Shown here piece after piece: positions 38,472 through 47,271 of a DNA stretch of 64,000 bases. The translations under genes and the position numbers were made by a program. The DNA is from Ignavibacteria bacterium (GTDB taxonomy: Bacteria; Bacteroidota; Ignavibacteria; Kapaibacteriales; UBA4661). The DNA is taken from NCBI GenBank assembly GCA_013298775.1, contig JAAFIV010000021.1, positions 1 through 64,000 of the forward strand, read 5' to 3'. Position 1 is the stretch's first letter. Every line of letters starts with the position of its first letter. Under the pieces are notes generated by a model. The model had not been told where the DNA came from. It saw nothing but the letters and a program-made list of their open reading frames with translations, and did not search any database.

Positions 38472-38549
38472 CTTGTGGCGAAGACAAGAGTGGTCTGCGC
38501 TACCGATAAATACTGGCTTCGGCACCAACAGACACTCTTATCTGCACAA
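38472..38549. repeat. GACAAGAGTG-type palindromic repeat
   Basis: An interrupted palindrome with arms CTTGTGGCGAAGACAAGAGT and ACTCTTATCTGCACAA around GATAAATACTGG. Relatives are at 46744-46807 and 46923-47000, and half-copies near 48000 and 51450. It lies in the gap between two minus-strand genes (receptor start 38347 and kinase stop 38638). Confidence 0.7.
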
Positions 38550-38637
38550 TGGAATGTCATTGTATCCACAACCTTATCCTCAAAAACAAAGAATTACCTA
38601 ACGCGGAACTCTCCAGTTTCTCCCTCAGAAAAACATA

Positions 38638-41019
38638 TCAACGTGATGGTAACTCGACAATAAACGTTGTGCCTTTGCCTAACTCCGACTCGCACCATAC
38701 CTGACCATTCATTGCTTCCACTATTTTTTTAACAATACTCAACCCCAACCCTGTACTGTGTTCCCCACCCGTTGGACGTGCCGAAAGACGTGCGAATTTT
38801 CCGAAGAGTTTTTTCATATCTTCAGATGAAATACCAGGTCCTTCGTCTTGAACTGCCACATGGAGAACCGATTTTAAAGAGAGAAGGCGGACGAAAACTC
38901 TTTTTCCATACGGAGAGTATTTAATAGCATTTGAGATGAGATTATCGAACACCTGAACAATAGCGGATTCATCAACAAGTGCTATGTACGGCATATCCTC
39001 AGCAATACATTCTACTATAATTCTTTTTGTGGCGGCAGATGCTGTATATCGCTGAATGACGCTCTCAAGACTAGCTTTCACGTCCATTTCAACAAGAAAG
39101 AAACTCATTGCGCCTGCTTCTAGACGATTATTATCCAAAAGATTGATAACCAAATCCAACATTTGACTGGAAGTTCGGACAATCATTGAAGAAATTTTCT
39201 TTGTTTCATCGTGGTCTATGGCATCTGCTACAATAAGGTTTGCTAAGTTTCGGACTGCGCCTATCGGGTTTTTTAAGTCGTGAGCAACAATACCCATGAT
39301 GGTTGTCTTTTCCGAATTCAGGCTTTCTAGCTCGTTGTTTTTTAGGTGCAATAGTTGATTTTTCTCTTCCAAAAGCAATGATGCTCTTTTTCGTTCCTTA
39401 TTGCTTCTATAAAGCAAACCCGCAAAGAGGACGAATGCAAGCAGGACAATACCAATAACAACGACGATTGACTTCTGCAATCTATCCTGCGCTTCGAGCG
39501 TTTCTACTTTGGCTTGCGCGGCATCCACGACTGCACGTGAGTCCATTGCCGCAATTTCCAGTGTTTTAGAAGTCGCAAAAACCGATTTTTCCCACGTGCG
39601 AGCCAGCTCAAGGTAGTGCAGGGCAGTATCTTGTTGTCCACGCTTTTTACCAATTTCATACAACAAGGCATACGCCCCGAGAAGCTGCTCTGGCGTTGGT
39701 GCGGAGGGTGTTCCTGCCATCACAAATGCCAAATTCCGCCGTGCGTGAGCGAAAGCCGCGTCGAGGTGTTGGAAATACAGCGCACGTCTGCCATTGGTAG
39801 TGTCGAGTGCTTTTGCGAGAGCTTGGTAGGTGAGCGCGAGTTCAAAGCAGAAATCAGCTATGGGCTTGTTTGCCGCGCCTTGTTCGGCAATGATTTTTCC
39901 GCGCTCCAATTCTCGCAAGGAAATGTCTAGCTTATTCATTTGCCGATACAGCTGCCCTGAAAGAAAAAGAGTATGTAAGCCGTATCCCGCATCGTTATTG
40001 AGTGCGAGAGCCTTTTCGAGATAGACGTGCGCTTTTTCACGCTCCCCGCGCTGCAGATACACCGTTCCGATTTGTTGCAGAAGCTCAATGCGATTTGTTT
40101 TCACATCGTACTTTTCTGTAAAGGGTTCTGCACGATGATAATACTCCAACGCCTTGTTGGTATCAATCAGTTTCGCGTAAATATCGCCAATAGCGTGGTA
40201 TGATATGCCAAGACTTCGCGGCAAGTTGTTTTCGCGAGCAATCTGTACAACCCGCTTGTATGCTTCCATTGCGCGAGCATCGTCGCTGATAATTTGAGAA
40301 AAAAAGCCCACAAACGAGAGGATGTAGGCTAATCCTTCCATGTCGGACGATTGCTCGTATAGCCGTGCAGCTTGGAGTGCTAAAATGTTTTTTTGCGAAA
40401 TGTCGGTCGTGAGAATGAAGGCGCGGCACAGCAGGATTTGCCCACGAAGCGCGTTACTATTCAGCTTCTCGGCAATTGCTTGTTGGGATTCCAACAGCGT
40501 GCGCACGTCTTGGCGTAATTGCTGGAGAGGTCGGTCTGTATTGGAATGGTCATCAATTCTAAAGCGCAAACTCGTGAACCAACCGTGCTGTATCAAGGCT
40601 TGTGTTTGCAAGGCGCGGCGCGGTTCGGGAATAGATTTTGCCTGCTGCAATGCCAACTGAAAATATTTTTCAGCGACAGGTCGTAAATCATGCTGTGTAT
40701 AGCGAAAGGAAATTCCAAACATATTCAACGCCAATGCCTGATAATATGAGGCATTCAGCTCTGGGTTTCGATTCTGAAGCTGCTTGGCTGCTTGCAATGC
40801 TTCTCCGGCAATAAGACGAGCGAGGCTATCCTTCTGTTCATACACCGCATACGCATTTGCCAGCTTGCACAGCGCACTGATGCGAGCTGTGTCGTGCATT
40901 GCCGTGCGCACATTTCGCTTCAGACTATCCAAAATGTAGGAAGACTGCGCGAATGCAGCCTCGGAGCAACAAAGAATACTCGAAAGAAGAAGGTACAGTA
41001 TGTAACGTGATATTTTCAT
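38638..41019 (-). CDS. TPR-domain sensor histidine kinase
   Basis: 793 residues from the Met at 41019 (MKISRYILYLLLSSILCCSE), a signal peptide. The opening motif ILDSLKRNVRTAMHDTARIS matches the other TPR kinases. TPRs extend over about 40-480, with a membrane helix near 525-550 (IVVVIGIVLLAFVLFAGLLY), coiled coil, HisKA (GIVAHDLKNPIGAVRNLA) and HATPase (NLISNAIKYSP; DEGPG; STGLGLSIV), ending in the shared tail (GKGTTFIVELPSR). It stands outside the main kinase block, between a receptor and repeats, and is probably monocistronic. The DHp stretch is of the GAVR class. Confidence 0.92.
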   Translation of the reverse strand: MKISRYILYLLLSSILCCSEAAFAQSSYILDSLKRNVRTAMHDTARISALCKLANAYAVYEQKDSLARLIAGEALQAAKQLQNRNPELNASYYQALALNMFGISFRYTQHDLRPVAEKYFQLALQQAKSIPEPRRALQTQALIQHGWFTSLRFRIDDHSNTDRPLQQLRQDVRTLLESQQAIAEKLNSNALRGQILLCRAFILTTDISQKNILALQAARLYEQSSDMEGLAYILSFVGFFSQIISDDARAMEAYKRVVQIARENNLPRSLGISYHAIGDIYAKLIDTNKALEYYHRAEPFTEKYDVKTNRIELLQQIGTVYLQRGEREKAHVYLEKALALNNDAGYGLHTLFLSGQLYRQMNKLDISLRELERGKIIAEQGAANKPIADFCFELALTYQALAKALDTTNGRRALYFQHLDAAFAHARRNLAFVMAGTPSAPTPEQLLGAYALLYEIGKKRGQQDTALHYLELARTWEKSVFATSKTLEIAAMDSRAVVDAAQAKVETLEAQDRLQKSIVVVIGIVLLAFVLFAGLLYRSNKERKRASLLLEEKNQLLHLKNNELESLNSEKTTIMGIVAHDLKNPIGAVRNLANLIVADAIDHDETKKISSMIVRTSSQMLDLVINLLDNNRLEAGAMSFFLVEMDVKASLESVIQRYTASAATKRIIVECIAEDMPYIALVDESAIVQVFDNLISNAIKYSPYGKRVFVRLLSLKSVLHVAVQDEGPGISSEDMKKLFGKFARLSARPTGGEHSTGLGLSIVKKIVEAMNGQVWCESELGKGTTFIVELPSR

Positions 41020-41053
41020 AATTTCCAAAACTACCACTCTTCACCATTTTCAC

Positions 41054-41099
41054 AACAAAAAAAGCCTAAATGCCGCAATAGAGCGAGCATTCAGGCTTT
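41054..41099 (-). terminator. Rho-independent terminator
   Basis: On the minus strand AAAGCCTGAATGC pairs with GCATTTAGGCTTT (one mismatch) around a 13-base loop and is followed by a T-run. It would stop transcripts coming from 41598-42374 before they enter the kinase at 38638-41019, about 35 bp ahead of that kinase's start. Confidence 0.85.
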
Positions 41100-41240
41100 A
41101 TCATTATTCACAAGCAAGCAATTTTATATCTCGTTTATATTTCTGGAAGTTTAGATAAAATTGCCCGCTCTCGCCCTCATCCCCCGCCTTCTCCCAGAGG
41201 AGGAAGGAGCTAAGACGAAGAATATCAAATGCTTCTGAAG

Positions 41241-41280
<40 letters not shown>

Positions 41281-41334
41281 GAGAAGGTTGGGTGAGGGCA
41301 AGCGCAGAAGTAAGGTTTTATGAGGTTCGCCTCT

Positions 41335-41478
41335 GTACACGACAAAACCTCTAAAAAGCATGTCAAATCAGGCTTCAGTGGCACAGACATTCTTGTCTGT
41401 GTATTTCCACCTGAATCCCGCACGAACACTCACAGACAAGAATGTCTGTGCCACTGTTGAAGCAGTTTTGTCATGTAC
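41335..41478. repeat. Nested palindromic repeat, second copy
   Basis: Bounded by GTACACGACAAAAC and GTTTTGTCATGTAC, with inner arms GACATTCTTGTCTGTG and CACAGACAAGAATGTC. It is related to 20709-20852, apparently in the opposite orientation, and its core to 43154-43231. Confidence 0.8.
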
Positions 41479-41597
41479 AAAGGAGGTTCGCAGAATTTTA
41501 TCTAAACTTCAATCTCTCTCAAGGCGTAGAGAATCGTTGTTCAACGATGTTCGTTGAAAAGAACTGCGCCTTCGTGTCCCCCCAATATAGCACAATA

Positions 41598-42374
41598 TCA
41601 CATTTTCATGCGCCACATCGTGCCGGCTTCGATACAGTACAAATAACCATCCAAAGCAAACATATCATCAACATTGCTCATTGAGCCTTTTGGACCTACT
41701 TGGTCTTCTGCGCCAGTTTTGGTATTGGTTTTATGGAGCGTACCATCTCTTTCCACACTCCACAGCATACCATTGGCACCGACCAGAGCTACTGTTTGTT
41801 CCCAACCATTCTTATCAACGGTTTCCCAGCGCATTGAACGAGGATTAGTTTTGTAGAGCGCACCTTGCTCAACTGTCCAGAGGAAACCATCCATACCTTC
41901 AAACAATTTTGTATTGCGGAAATCTCCTTTGTCGCCCAAGCGGCGGTAGTTTCCTTGTTTGTCGGTTTCATACACCGTTCCATCGGATTCGATAGTATAA
42001 ATCATCCCATTCAGACCAACCATTGCTTGGGTATCGCCATAATCAGTGCTAACTTTTTCCCAGCGACCTGTTTTAGGATTGCTCTTGTACAAAATGCCAC
42101 CTTCCACTGTCCAGAGCCAACCATCAAGAGCAGCGAAATTATCGACATTACTAAATTCCCCAGAAGCACCTATTTGCTCATACTTTCCATTTTTATCTGT
42201 TTTATAGAGCGTACCATTTTTTTCGATACTATAGATAAAACCATCCATACCAAGGACTTCAACAGTATTCGCCCAATCACCTTTTTTACCTACCTGCTCC
42301 CATTTCTGGGCGTGTACATTCACCACAAAAGTAAATGCGAGAATAAGCGAGACAAAAAATGTTTTTGTTTTCAT
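41598..42374 (-). CDS. Exported repeat protein, probable six-unit beta-propeller
   Basis: 258 residues with a signal peptide (MKTKTFFVSLILAFTFVVNV, cleavage after HAQ). The mature part is six repeats of about 38 residues, each with a core like GMDGFIYSIEKNGTLYKTDK followed by a Gly-rich turn and W or Y. The alternation of LDGWLWTVEGG.LYKSN and LNGMIYTIESDGTVYETD units suggests a tachylectin- or tectonin-like propeller, which binds sugars or envelope components. This is inferred from the repeat pattern only. It is transcribed alone or with the upstream small lipoprotein gene (41 bp apart). Confidence 0.8.
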   Translation of the reverse strand: MKTKTFFVSLILAFTFVVNVHAQKWEQVGKKGDWANTVEVLGMDGFIYSIEKNGTLYKTDKNGKYEQIGASGEFSNVDNFAALDGWLWTVEGGILYKSNPKTGRWEKVSTDYGDTQAMVGLNGMIYTIESDGTVYETDKQGNYRRLGDKGDFRNTKLFEGMDGFLWTVEQGALYKTNPRSMRWETVDKNGWEQTVALVGANGMLWSVERDGTLHKTNTKTGAEDQVGPKGSMSNVDDMFALDGYLYCIEAGTMWRMKM

Positions 42375-42415
42375 AGTTTTTTTTGAAGAATGTGAAATAA
42401 TACAACAATTAGTAG

Positions 42416-43084
42416 TTACAAATTGCCAACGACAAACTTTGTTACCTTCAGTTCGTTCTGCATAATAAACTTCTCTTCATTTGTCAGTACCTCGTTTTTA
42501 GCGTTGTGCATGGTGGTTTCAATATCGCGGAAGCGTTTGTCGATATTCATTCCTTCGAGTTGCTTCAATAATTCCACTTTACGCTCTTCGGAAAGACTAT
42601 TGTCATTGTCCTCTTCATCCGCCTGCGCTTGCTGCTCTTTTGCTTCAATGTCTGCAAAACCTTTCATAATGCTATTCAATTCCACAAACGCCGCCTTCAT
42701 ATCCGCTGTTCCTTGTATCTGAACGTCAAACCACCTTTCAGTAGAATTTTTCAGACTGAAATCCTCAAATTTCGGAGTTGATACCTTCGCTAATTCGCTT
42801 TTTGCTATTTTCAAATCAGCACTGAATTTATCAAGTGCCTCTACTCCTGCCGTGAGGTTTGCGATTTGCGTAGCGAGACTTTCAGCATTTGACGCATTTT
42901 CATTCAGAAGTTTTGCCACAAACTCCGCATTTCGCTCGGCTTTATCCACCACAACTTTTATTTCGCTGTGATATTTTTCCTTATCCTGCTTCAGTTGTCC
43001 GCACGAAGAAAACACGATGCCGAGCAGCACCATGAGCGTGGGCAGAACAAAGGAATGAGGGTTTATTGTGAATAGCTTTTTCAT
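42416..43084 (-). CDS. Small lipoprotein with coiled-coil/helical body
   Basis: 222 residues from the Met at 43084 (MKKLFTINPHSFVLPTLMVL); lipobox GIVFSSC then GQ. The mature part is charged and helical, with an acidic stretch (AQADEEDNDNSLSEE). No family recognised. The open frame extends upstream to 43303 only because it reads through a palindromic repeat, so the lipoprotein start is the right one. The propeller-like gene lies 41 bp downstream on the same strand. Confidence 0.75.
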   Translation of the reverse strand: MKKLFTINPHSFVLPTLMVLLGIVFSSCGQLKQDKEKYHSEIKVVVDKAERNAEFVAKLLNENASNAESLATQIANLTAGVEALDKFSADLKIAKSELAKVSTPKFEDFSLKNSTERWFDVQIQGTADMKAAFVELNSIMKGFADIEAKEQQAQADEEDNDNSLSEERKVELLKQLEGMNIDKRFRDIETTMHNAKNEVLTNEEKFIMQNELKVTKFVVGNL

Positions 43085-43153
43085 TGAAATTCTTGGTAGA
43101 AATGAATAAAAGGGTACTAAATGATTGTAATTGGAAAGAGTCCTTGACCCATT

Positions 43154-43231
43154 AGTGGCGCAGACATTCTTGTCTGTGAGTGTTGGTGCGGTATTCAGGT
43201 GAACAACACAGACAAGAATGTCTGTACCACT
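43154..43231. repeat. Palindromic repeat core, third copy
   Basis: Arms AGTGGCGCAGACATTCTTGT and CAGACAAGAATGTCTGTACC; the inner core of the repeats at 20709 and 41335, without their outer ends. It lies in the divergent gap 43085-43518. The rest of that gap (43240-43505) shows no convincing gene, though short ORFs occur on both strands; promoters for both flanking genes must be here. Confidence 0.75.
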
Positions 43232-43508
43232 ATTGTTGTTGTTTACCTTTTCAACCCAATACTGCTCAGCCCAATACTGCGCTTGATTTCCAACTGAAAT
43301 CATGTAGCACCTGTGAGAGCATTGTTGATACGAATCGGTACAAAAATACTGTTTCTGAGGGGCGCAGGAAACCGTCTGCGAGGTGGTATAGGCATAGAAC
43401 CACGCAGTTCTATTTCAATCGTACTTTGGAGGTGGTTGTTGCGGGAGACAGTGCGCAGTAAGTTTGTACAAAAAACGAACAGAATTTTTACGAAACCACT
43501 CAACACAC

Positions 43509-43512
43509 GGAG
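43509..43512 (+). promoter_or_regulatory. Ribosome-binding site of the DUF4436 gene
   Basis: GGAG, six bases before the ATG at 43519, one of the few clear Shine-Dalgarno sequences in the window. It fixes the start of the gene. Confidence 0.6.
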
Positions 43513-43518
43513 ACAACA

Positions 43519-44478
43519 ATGGAAATCACGAAACAACGTCGCATTATAGAAATAGTCGTGGGACTGGTTGTGCTAGGAATTATCGGCAGCCTCTTTACGG
43601 TTGCGCTTCGCACGTATCAGAGCGAAACGACCAAGCGCACTGCCTTAGCGACCATGCAAGAACCAGCAACAGGGAATTTTGTCAGCGCAGATGCGCGTGT
43701 GCTGGGCATAGACCCAATCAAGGGCGAAGCAACCGTGCGGATTAGCTTTACGCCCAACGGTGATTTAGTGGATGATGGCGAACTCACGCAGGAACTGGTG
43801 CTGTACGTCAATTCCGCAACGGGCGGACAAAACCGCACCTTTGCAAAGGGAAAAACCATGAGTCCGATTGACGTAACGCTTGATTTGGACGGCATTGTAA
43901 CGGATTATCCCTTCGACGAACACGATGCCTTTTTGGAAATGTATCTGACGAAAGCAGAGAAAAAAGAAGATGCGCAGAAAATAGTCATTCCCGCTCCGCA
44001 GACGGTAGATACGGCTATTTCGGATTCGCTAGCAGTAGCCGCACCAGTGAAAGTAGAGGAAGAATCGCTGGATGTGAGTGTGTACACCGAGTTCTACGGC
44101 TCACTGCCTGGCTTCAAGCTGGATGCGAGCATTGATAAGCAATCGAAGGGAAATTACAATCTCATCAATATCTCAATAGAGCGTTCTTCAACGATTGAAA
44201 TCATCGTCATTTTTGCGATGTCGCTTATGTGGCTTATTACGCTGACGGTAGTATTTATGCTGCTTTCGGTGCTGTTCAGGGAACGTAAGATTGAGTTTGG
44301 TATGTTTGGATTTATGGCAGGATTTCTCTTCTCTTTTGTGGCATTCCGGAATGCGATGCCAGGCGTACCGCCCATCGGCACTCTCAGCGATTACCTTGCC
44401 TTTTTCTGGGGCTACGCGCTGATTTCATTGTCGCTGATTATTTTGACCATTACGTGGCTTATTCGTCCAGCGAAATAA
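43519..44478 (+). CDS. DUF4436 membrane protein
   Basis: 319 residues. One N-terminal membrane helix (IIEIVVGLVVLGIIGSLFTV), an extracytoplasmic beta-rich domain (about 40-220; LDLDGIVTDYPFDEHDAFLE), then three C-terminal helices. The motif FRNAMPGVPPIGTLSDYLAF before the last helix is the hallmark of DUF4436, a family of unknown function best known from actinobacteria. A clear Shine-Dalgarno precedes it. The amine oxidase gene follows 44 bp downstream on the same strand, so the two are probably co-transcribed. Confidence 0.88.
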   Translation: MEITKQRRIIEIVVGLVVLGIIGSLFTVALRTYQSETTKRTALATMQEPATGNFVSADARVLGIDPIKGEATVRISFTPNGDLVDDGELTQELVLYVNSATGGQNRTFAKGKTMSPIDVTLDLDGIVTDYPFDEHDAFLEMYLTKAEKKEDAQKIVIPAPQTVDTAISDSLAVAAPVKVEEESLDVSVYTEFYGSLPGFKLDASIDKQSKGNYNLINISIERSSTIEIIVIFAMSLMWLITLTVVFMLLSVLFRERKIEFGMFGFMAGFLFSFVAFRNAMPGVPPIGTLSDYLAFFWGYALISLSLIILTITWLIRPAK

Positions 44479-44522
44479 GGAATGCCCTATTTACGAACAT
44501 TCACATCTTTTCTCTCGCTCAG

Positions 44523-45878
44523 ATGAACCGACGGAATTTTACTCAAATGATGCTCACCATTCCTACGTTTCTGGGAATGCTGGGCAAAGCTCAAAGCCTT
44601 CAGCGCGGCGGCAAGGTTATTGTGATAGGCGCAGGAATGTCTGGTCTAGCAGCCGCGCGAACACTCGTTGCGGCTGGCTATACTGTTCAGGTCTTGGAAG
44701 GACGCGACCGCATTGGTGGGCGCACGTGGACAAGCGAGTATTGGCGGGATGCGCCGCTTGATATGGGTGCATCCTGGATAGAAGGCACGGAGAAAAATCC
44801 TCTTTCGGCATTAGCAGACAAATTCGGTGCGAAGCGGGTTGCGACGGATGAGGACAACATGATATTGTATGGACCAAACAGGCAAGCATTTTCTGAAAGC
44901 CGCGTAGAATCTCTTGAGGCACGGTGTGAGGAAATTCTGAAACGAGTCAGAAAATTAGCCAGAAAATCAGATAAGGATATTTCCATACAAGACGCAATCG
45001 CCGCAACGCTTGATTTGAAGAGCCTTTCCACGTCCGACCGTCAGCAATTAGATTTTTATCTGAACAATACATTGGAGCAAGATTACGCTGGCGATACGTC
45101 GGAACTATCCGCGCAATCCTACGACGACCAAGGCGAATTTGAAGGAGACAGCGTGATGTTCGTGGATGGCTACAAAACCATCGTGGATAGGCTTGCAAAG
45201 GGCTTGGATATTCGCCTTCGGCAGGTTGTCAAGCAAATTTCACACACACAAAACGGCGTAACGATAACAACCTCGCAAGGCGTGTTTACTGCCGATAAAG
45301 TCATTGTAACGCTGCCGCTTGGCGTTTTGAAGAAAAACATTGTACAGTTCGTTCCGCCATTGCCAGAAGAAAAGCAACGAGCGATTTCGCTTCTTGGAAT
45401 GGGTGTTTTGAATAAACTCTATCTCCGATTTCCGAAGGTTTTTTGGGATGCCGACTACGATTGGCTTGGCTACATTGACGAGCAAAAAGGTCGCTGGTCA
45501 GGCTGGGTAAATTGTTTTAAACTTACCCAAAAGCCGATTTTACTGGGCTTTAATTCCGCCGTGTTTGCAAAGGAAACCGAGCGTTGGTCGGATAAAGACA
45601 TCGTGAGTAGCGGGATGAAGGTGTTGCGCAGCATGTATGGCAATAGCATTCCTGCACCCATTGACACACAGATTACACGTTGGGCATCCGACCCTTTTAC
45701 GTTTGGTTCATATTCGTTTATTGCGGTGGGAGCAACGCATACAACCCACGAACAGCTTGCAAAGCCTGTGGGTAATACGTTATTTTTTGCTGGAGAAGCT
45801 ACAAATGCGGTACACCCCGCATCAGCACACGGTGCGTATTTGTCGGGCGTGCGGGCTGCTAGGGAAATTATTGGATGA
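44523..45878 (+). CDS. Flavin-dependent amine oxidase (exported or membrane-associated)
   Basis: 451 residues from the Met at 44523. The N-terminus NRRNFTQMMLTIPTFLGMLG has an Arg pair and a hydrophobic stretch like a Tat or lipid-anchor signal. The FAD-binding Rossmann motif VIGAGMSGLAAARTL follows, then GGRTWTSEYW and the C-terminal FAD signature LFFAGEATNAVHPASAHGAY. The family (polyamine/monoamine oxidase) oxidises amines to aldehydes with H2O2 release. The substrate is not readable. The ORF opens at 44454 but that part overlaps the end of the DUF4436 gene. The stop codon lies inside the first unit of a 13-bp tandem repeat. Confidence 0.9.
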   Translation: MNRRNFTQMMLTIPTFLGMLGKAQSLQRGGKVIVIGAGMSGLAAARTLVAAGYTVQVLEGRDRIGGRTWTSEYWRDAPLDMGASWIEGTEKNPLSALADKFGAKRVATDEDNMILYGPNRQAFSESRVESLEARCEEILKRVRKLARKSDKDISIQDAIAATLDLKSLSTSDRQQLDFYLNNTLEQDYAGDTSELSAQSYDDQGEFEGDSVMFVDGYKTIVDRLAKGLDIRLRQVVKQISHTQNGVTITTSQGVFTADKVIVTLPLGVLKKNIVQFVPPLPEEKQRAISLLGMGVLNKLYLRFPKVFWDADYDWLGYIDEQKGRWSGWVNCFKLTQKPILLGFNSAVFAKETERWSDKDIVSSGMKVLRSMYGNSIPAPIDTQITRWASDPFTFGSYSFIAVGATHTTHEQLAKPVGNTLFFAGEATNAVHPASAHGAYLSGVRAAREIIG

Positions 45879-45986
45879 GCAAATTAGATGAGCAAATTAG
45901 ATGAGCAAATTAGATGAGCAAATTAGATGAGCAAATTAGATGAGCAAATTAGATGAGCAAATTAGATAAGCAAATTAGATAAGCAA
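45875..45986. repeat. 13-bp tandem repeat between convergent genes
   Basis: Seven copies of ATGAGCAAATTAG, one ATAAGCAAATTAG and a partial unit. The array begins at the stop codon of the amine oxidase and ends before the stop of the response regulator. The unit is not a multiple of three; since the stop lies in the first unit, copy-number change would not alter the oxidase. Confidence 0.95.
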
Positions 45987-45998
45987 AAATGAAGGAAT

Positions 45999-46667
45999 CT
46001 ATCGGCGCGGCATTTCAATAAGTTGTGCAGAAACCGCGAAAGTATGCGCTTCTTGACGAGATTCTATCCCCAGTTTTTGAAAAATACTCCACAGATGCTT
46101 TTTTACCGTACTTTCGGTAATAGCGAGTTTATCAGCAATATCTTTATTTGATTGTGCAATGAATCGAAGTACATTCCGCTCGGCATGCGTAATTCCGCTC
46201 TTTTGGAGTATCGTATTGGAATAGAGCATACGCCGTTGCAAGGTTGGCGGAAGCCAGATTTCCCTAGGATGCTCCAACAACCACGTCACCGCTTCGGTAA
46301 AAACAGTATGCTCCGCTTCCTTTGAAACAAAGCCATTCGCACCACTATCCAAAATATCGTAAATATCCACGTGATTCGAGCCAGACACCACAAGTATTGT
46401 TCCCCCAAAACCAGTGCTGCGTAAAATTCTGACTACCTCAATACCAAGCATATCCGGAAGGTCAATATCAAGAACCAGCATGGTTACAGGATATGGCGTA
46501 TCGTGTGCAGCACGTACTATTGTCAGTGCTTCCTCGCCTGTGCCTGTATCGCTAAAATGTGTGTCTGGTTTATCATTTTTCAGAGAAACCTTTATCCACT
46601 GCATCAAGCCAAAGCGTGTAACTTCGTGGTCATCAATGATGAGAATATGATGCTGAAATTCATTCAC
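45999..46667 (-). CDS. NarL/FixJ-type response regulator (REC-LuxR HTH), orphan
   Basis: 222 residues. Receiver domain with acidic pair in LIIDDHEVTRFGLM, phospho-acceptor Asp67 (LVLDIDLPDMLG), Ser95 and Lys116 (FVSKEAE). The LuxR-type helix-turn-helix (about 158-215; ITHAERNVLRFIAQSNKDIA, then LAITESTVKKHL) is at the C-terminus. It binds DNA when phosphorylated. No kinase is adjacent, and it is one of two stand-alone response regulators in the window, so it is a candidate target for one or more of the orphan kinases. Confidence 0.93.
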   Translation of the reverse strand: MNEFQHHILIIDDHEVTRFGLMQWIKVSLKNDKPDTHFSDTGTGEEALTIVRAAHDTPYPVTMLVLDIDLPDMLGIEVVRILRSTGFGGTILVVSGSNHVDIYDILDSGANGFVSKEAEHTVFTEAVTWLLEHPREIWLPPTLQRRMLYSNTILQKSGITHAERNVLRFIAQSNKDIADKLAITESTVKKHLWSIFQKLGIESRQEAHTFAVSAQLIEMPRR

Positions 46668-46743
46668 AAATAATACTCACAAATTGAAATGAAAACTAGA
46701 ATGGAACTGCTCGTCCGCCAAATGAGTTTTGCGGTTCTTATGG

Positions 46744-46807
46744 AACAGACAAGAGTGGCTGCACTACTGATAAATACTGGTTTCGGTAGCACAAACACTC
46801 TTGTTTC
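46744..46807. repeat. GACAAGAGTG-type palindromic repeat
   Basis: Arms AACAGACAAGAGTGGCTGCA and TAGCACAAACACTCTTGTTT around GATAAATACTGG, as at 38472-38549. It is part of a 604-bp gap (46668-47271) between divergent genes that holds only repeats and presumably the two promoters. Confidence 0.75.
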
Positions 46808-46835
46808 AAGCCTCTTCAAATACATTTGACGGACT

Positions 46836-46895
46836 ACTACTGAACAAGAGAACTACTGAATAAGAGAACTACTGAATAAGAGAACTACTGACCAA
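46836..46895. repeat. 16-bp tandem repeat
   Basis: Between three and four units of ACTACTGAATAAGAGA, directly after the palindrome at 46744-46807 and following TTTGACGGACTACT, which recurs near 47022. No coding function seen. Confidence 0.85.
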
Positions 46896-46922
46896 GAAGA
46901 TGAACCGTTACAAATGCCTCAT

Positions 46923-47000
46923 TTGCGGCACAGACAAGAGTGTCTGTGCTACCGAAGCCAGTATTGTGCGGTAGCGCGTAACACTCTTGTCTGCGCCACA
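46923..47000. repeat. GACAAGAGTG-type palindromic repeat
   Basis: Arms GCACAGACAAGAGTGTCTGT and ACACTCTTGTCTGCGCCACA around CTACCGAAGCCAGTATTG, the best-preserved copy of this family in the window. Confidence 0.8.
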
Positions 47001-47271
47001 AGACGCTAAACATTTGTTTGACGGACTACTAGAGTGTTTTCGACCGCAGTCTGAAGACGTTTGTCCACCTCATTTTTGCGCGTTCCTCAAACATTGTACA
47101 TCATTTATTCATTTGCAATGATGTTGTAGTTGCGAATGTATTGAAAAATTTTGACAATCCCTGCACACAGGATGCAGTTGAAGGAAAATTGTTTTACTAT
47201 TCGTCAGAGCCGAATATATTTGCTTTCGGTACAGAATCTCTTTCACTATTCTTCACAAATACATGTCATCC

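Noticed and set aside
43085-43303. N-terminal extension of the lipoprotein frame
   Set aside because: It reads through a palindromic repeat; the lipobox signal begins at 43084.
43300-43549. Overlapping short ORFs on both strands upstream of DUF4436
   Set aside because: Arg-rich, no homology, mutually antisense; more likely degenerate repeat sequence.
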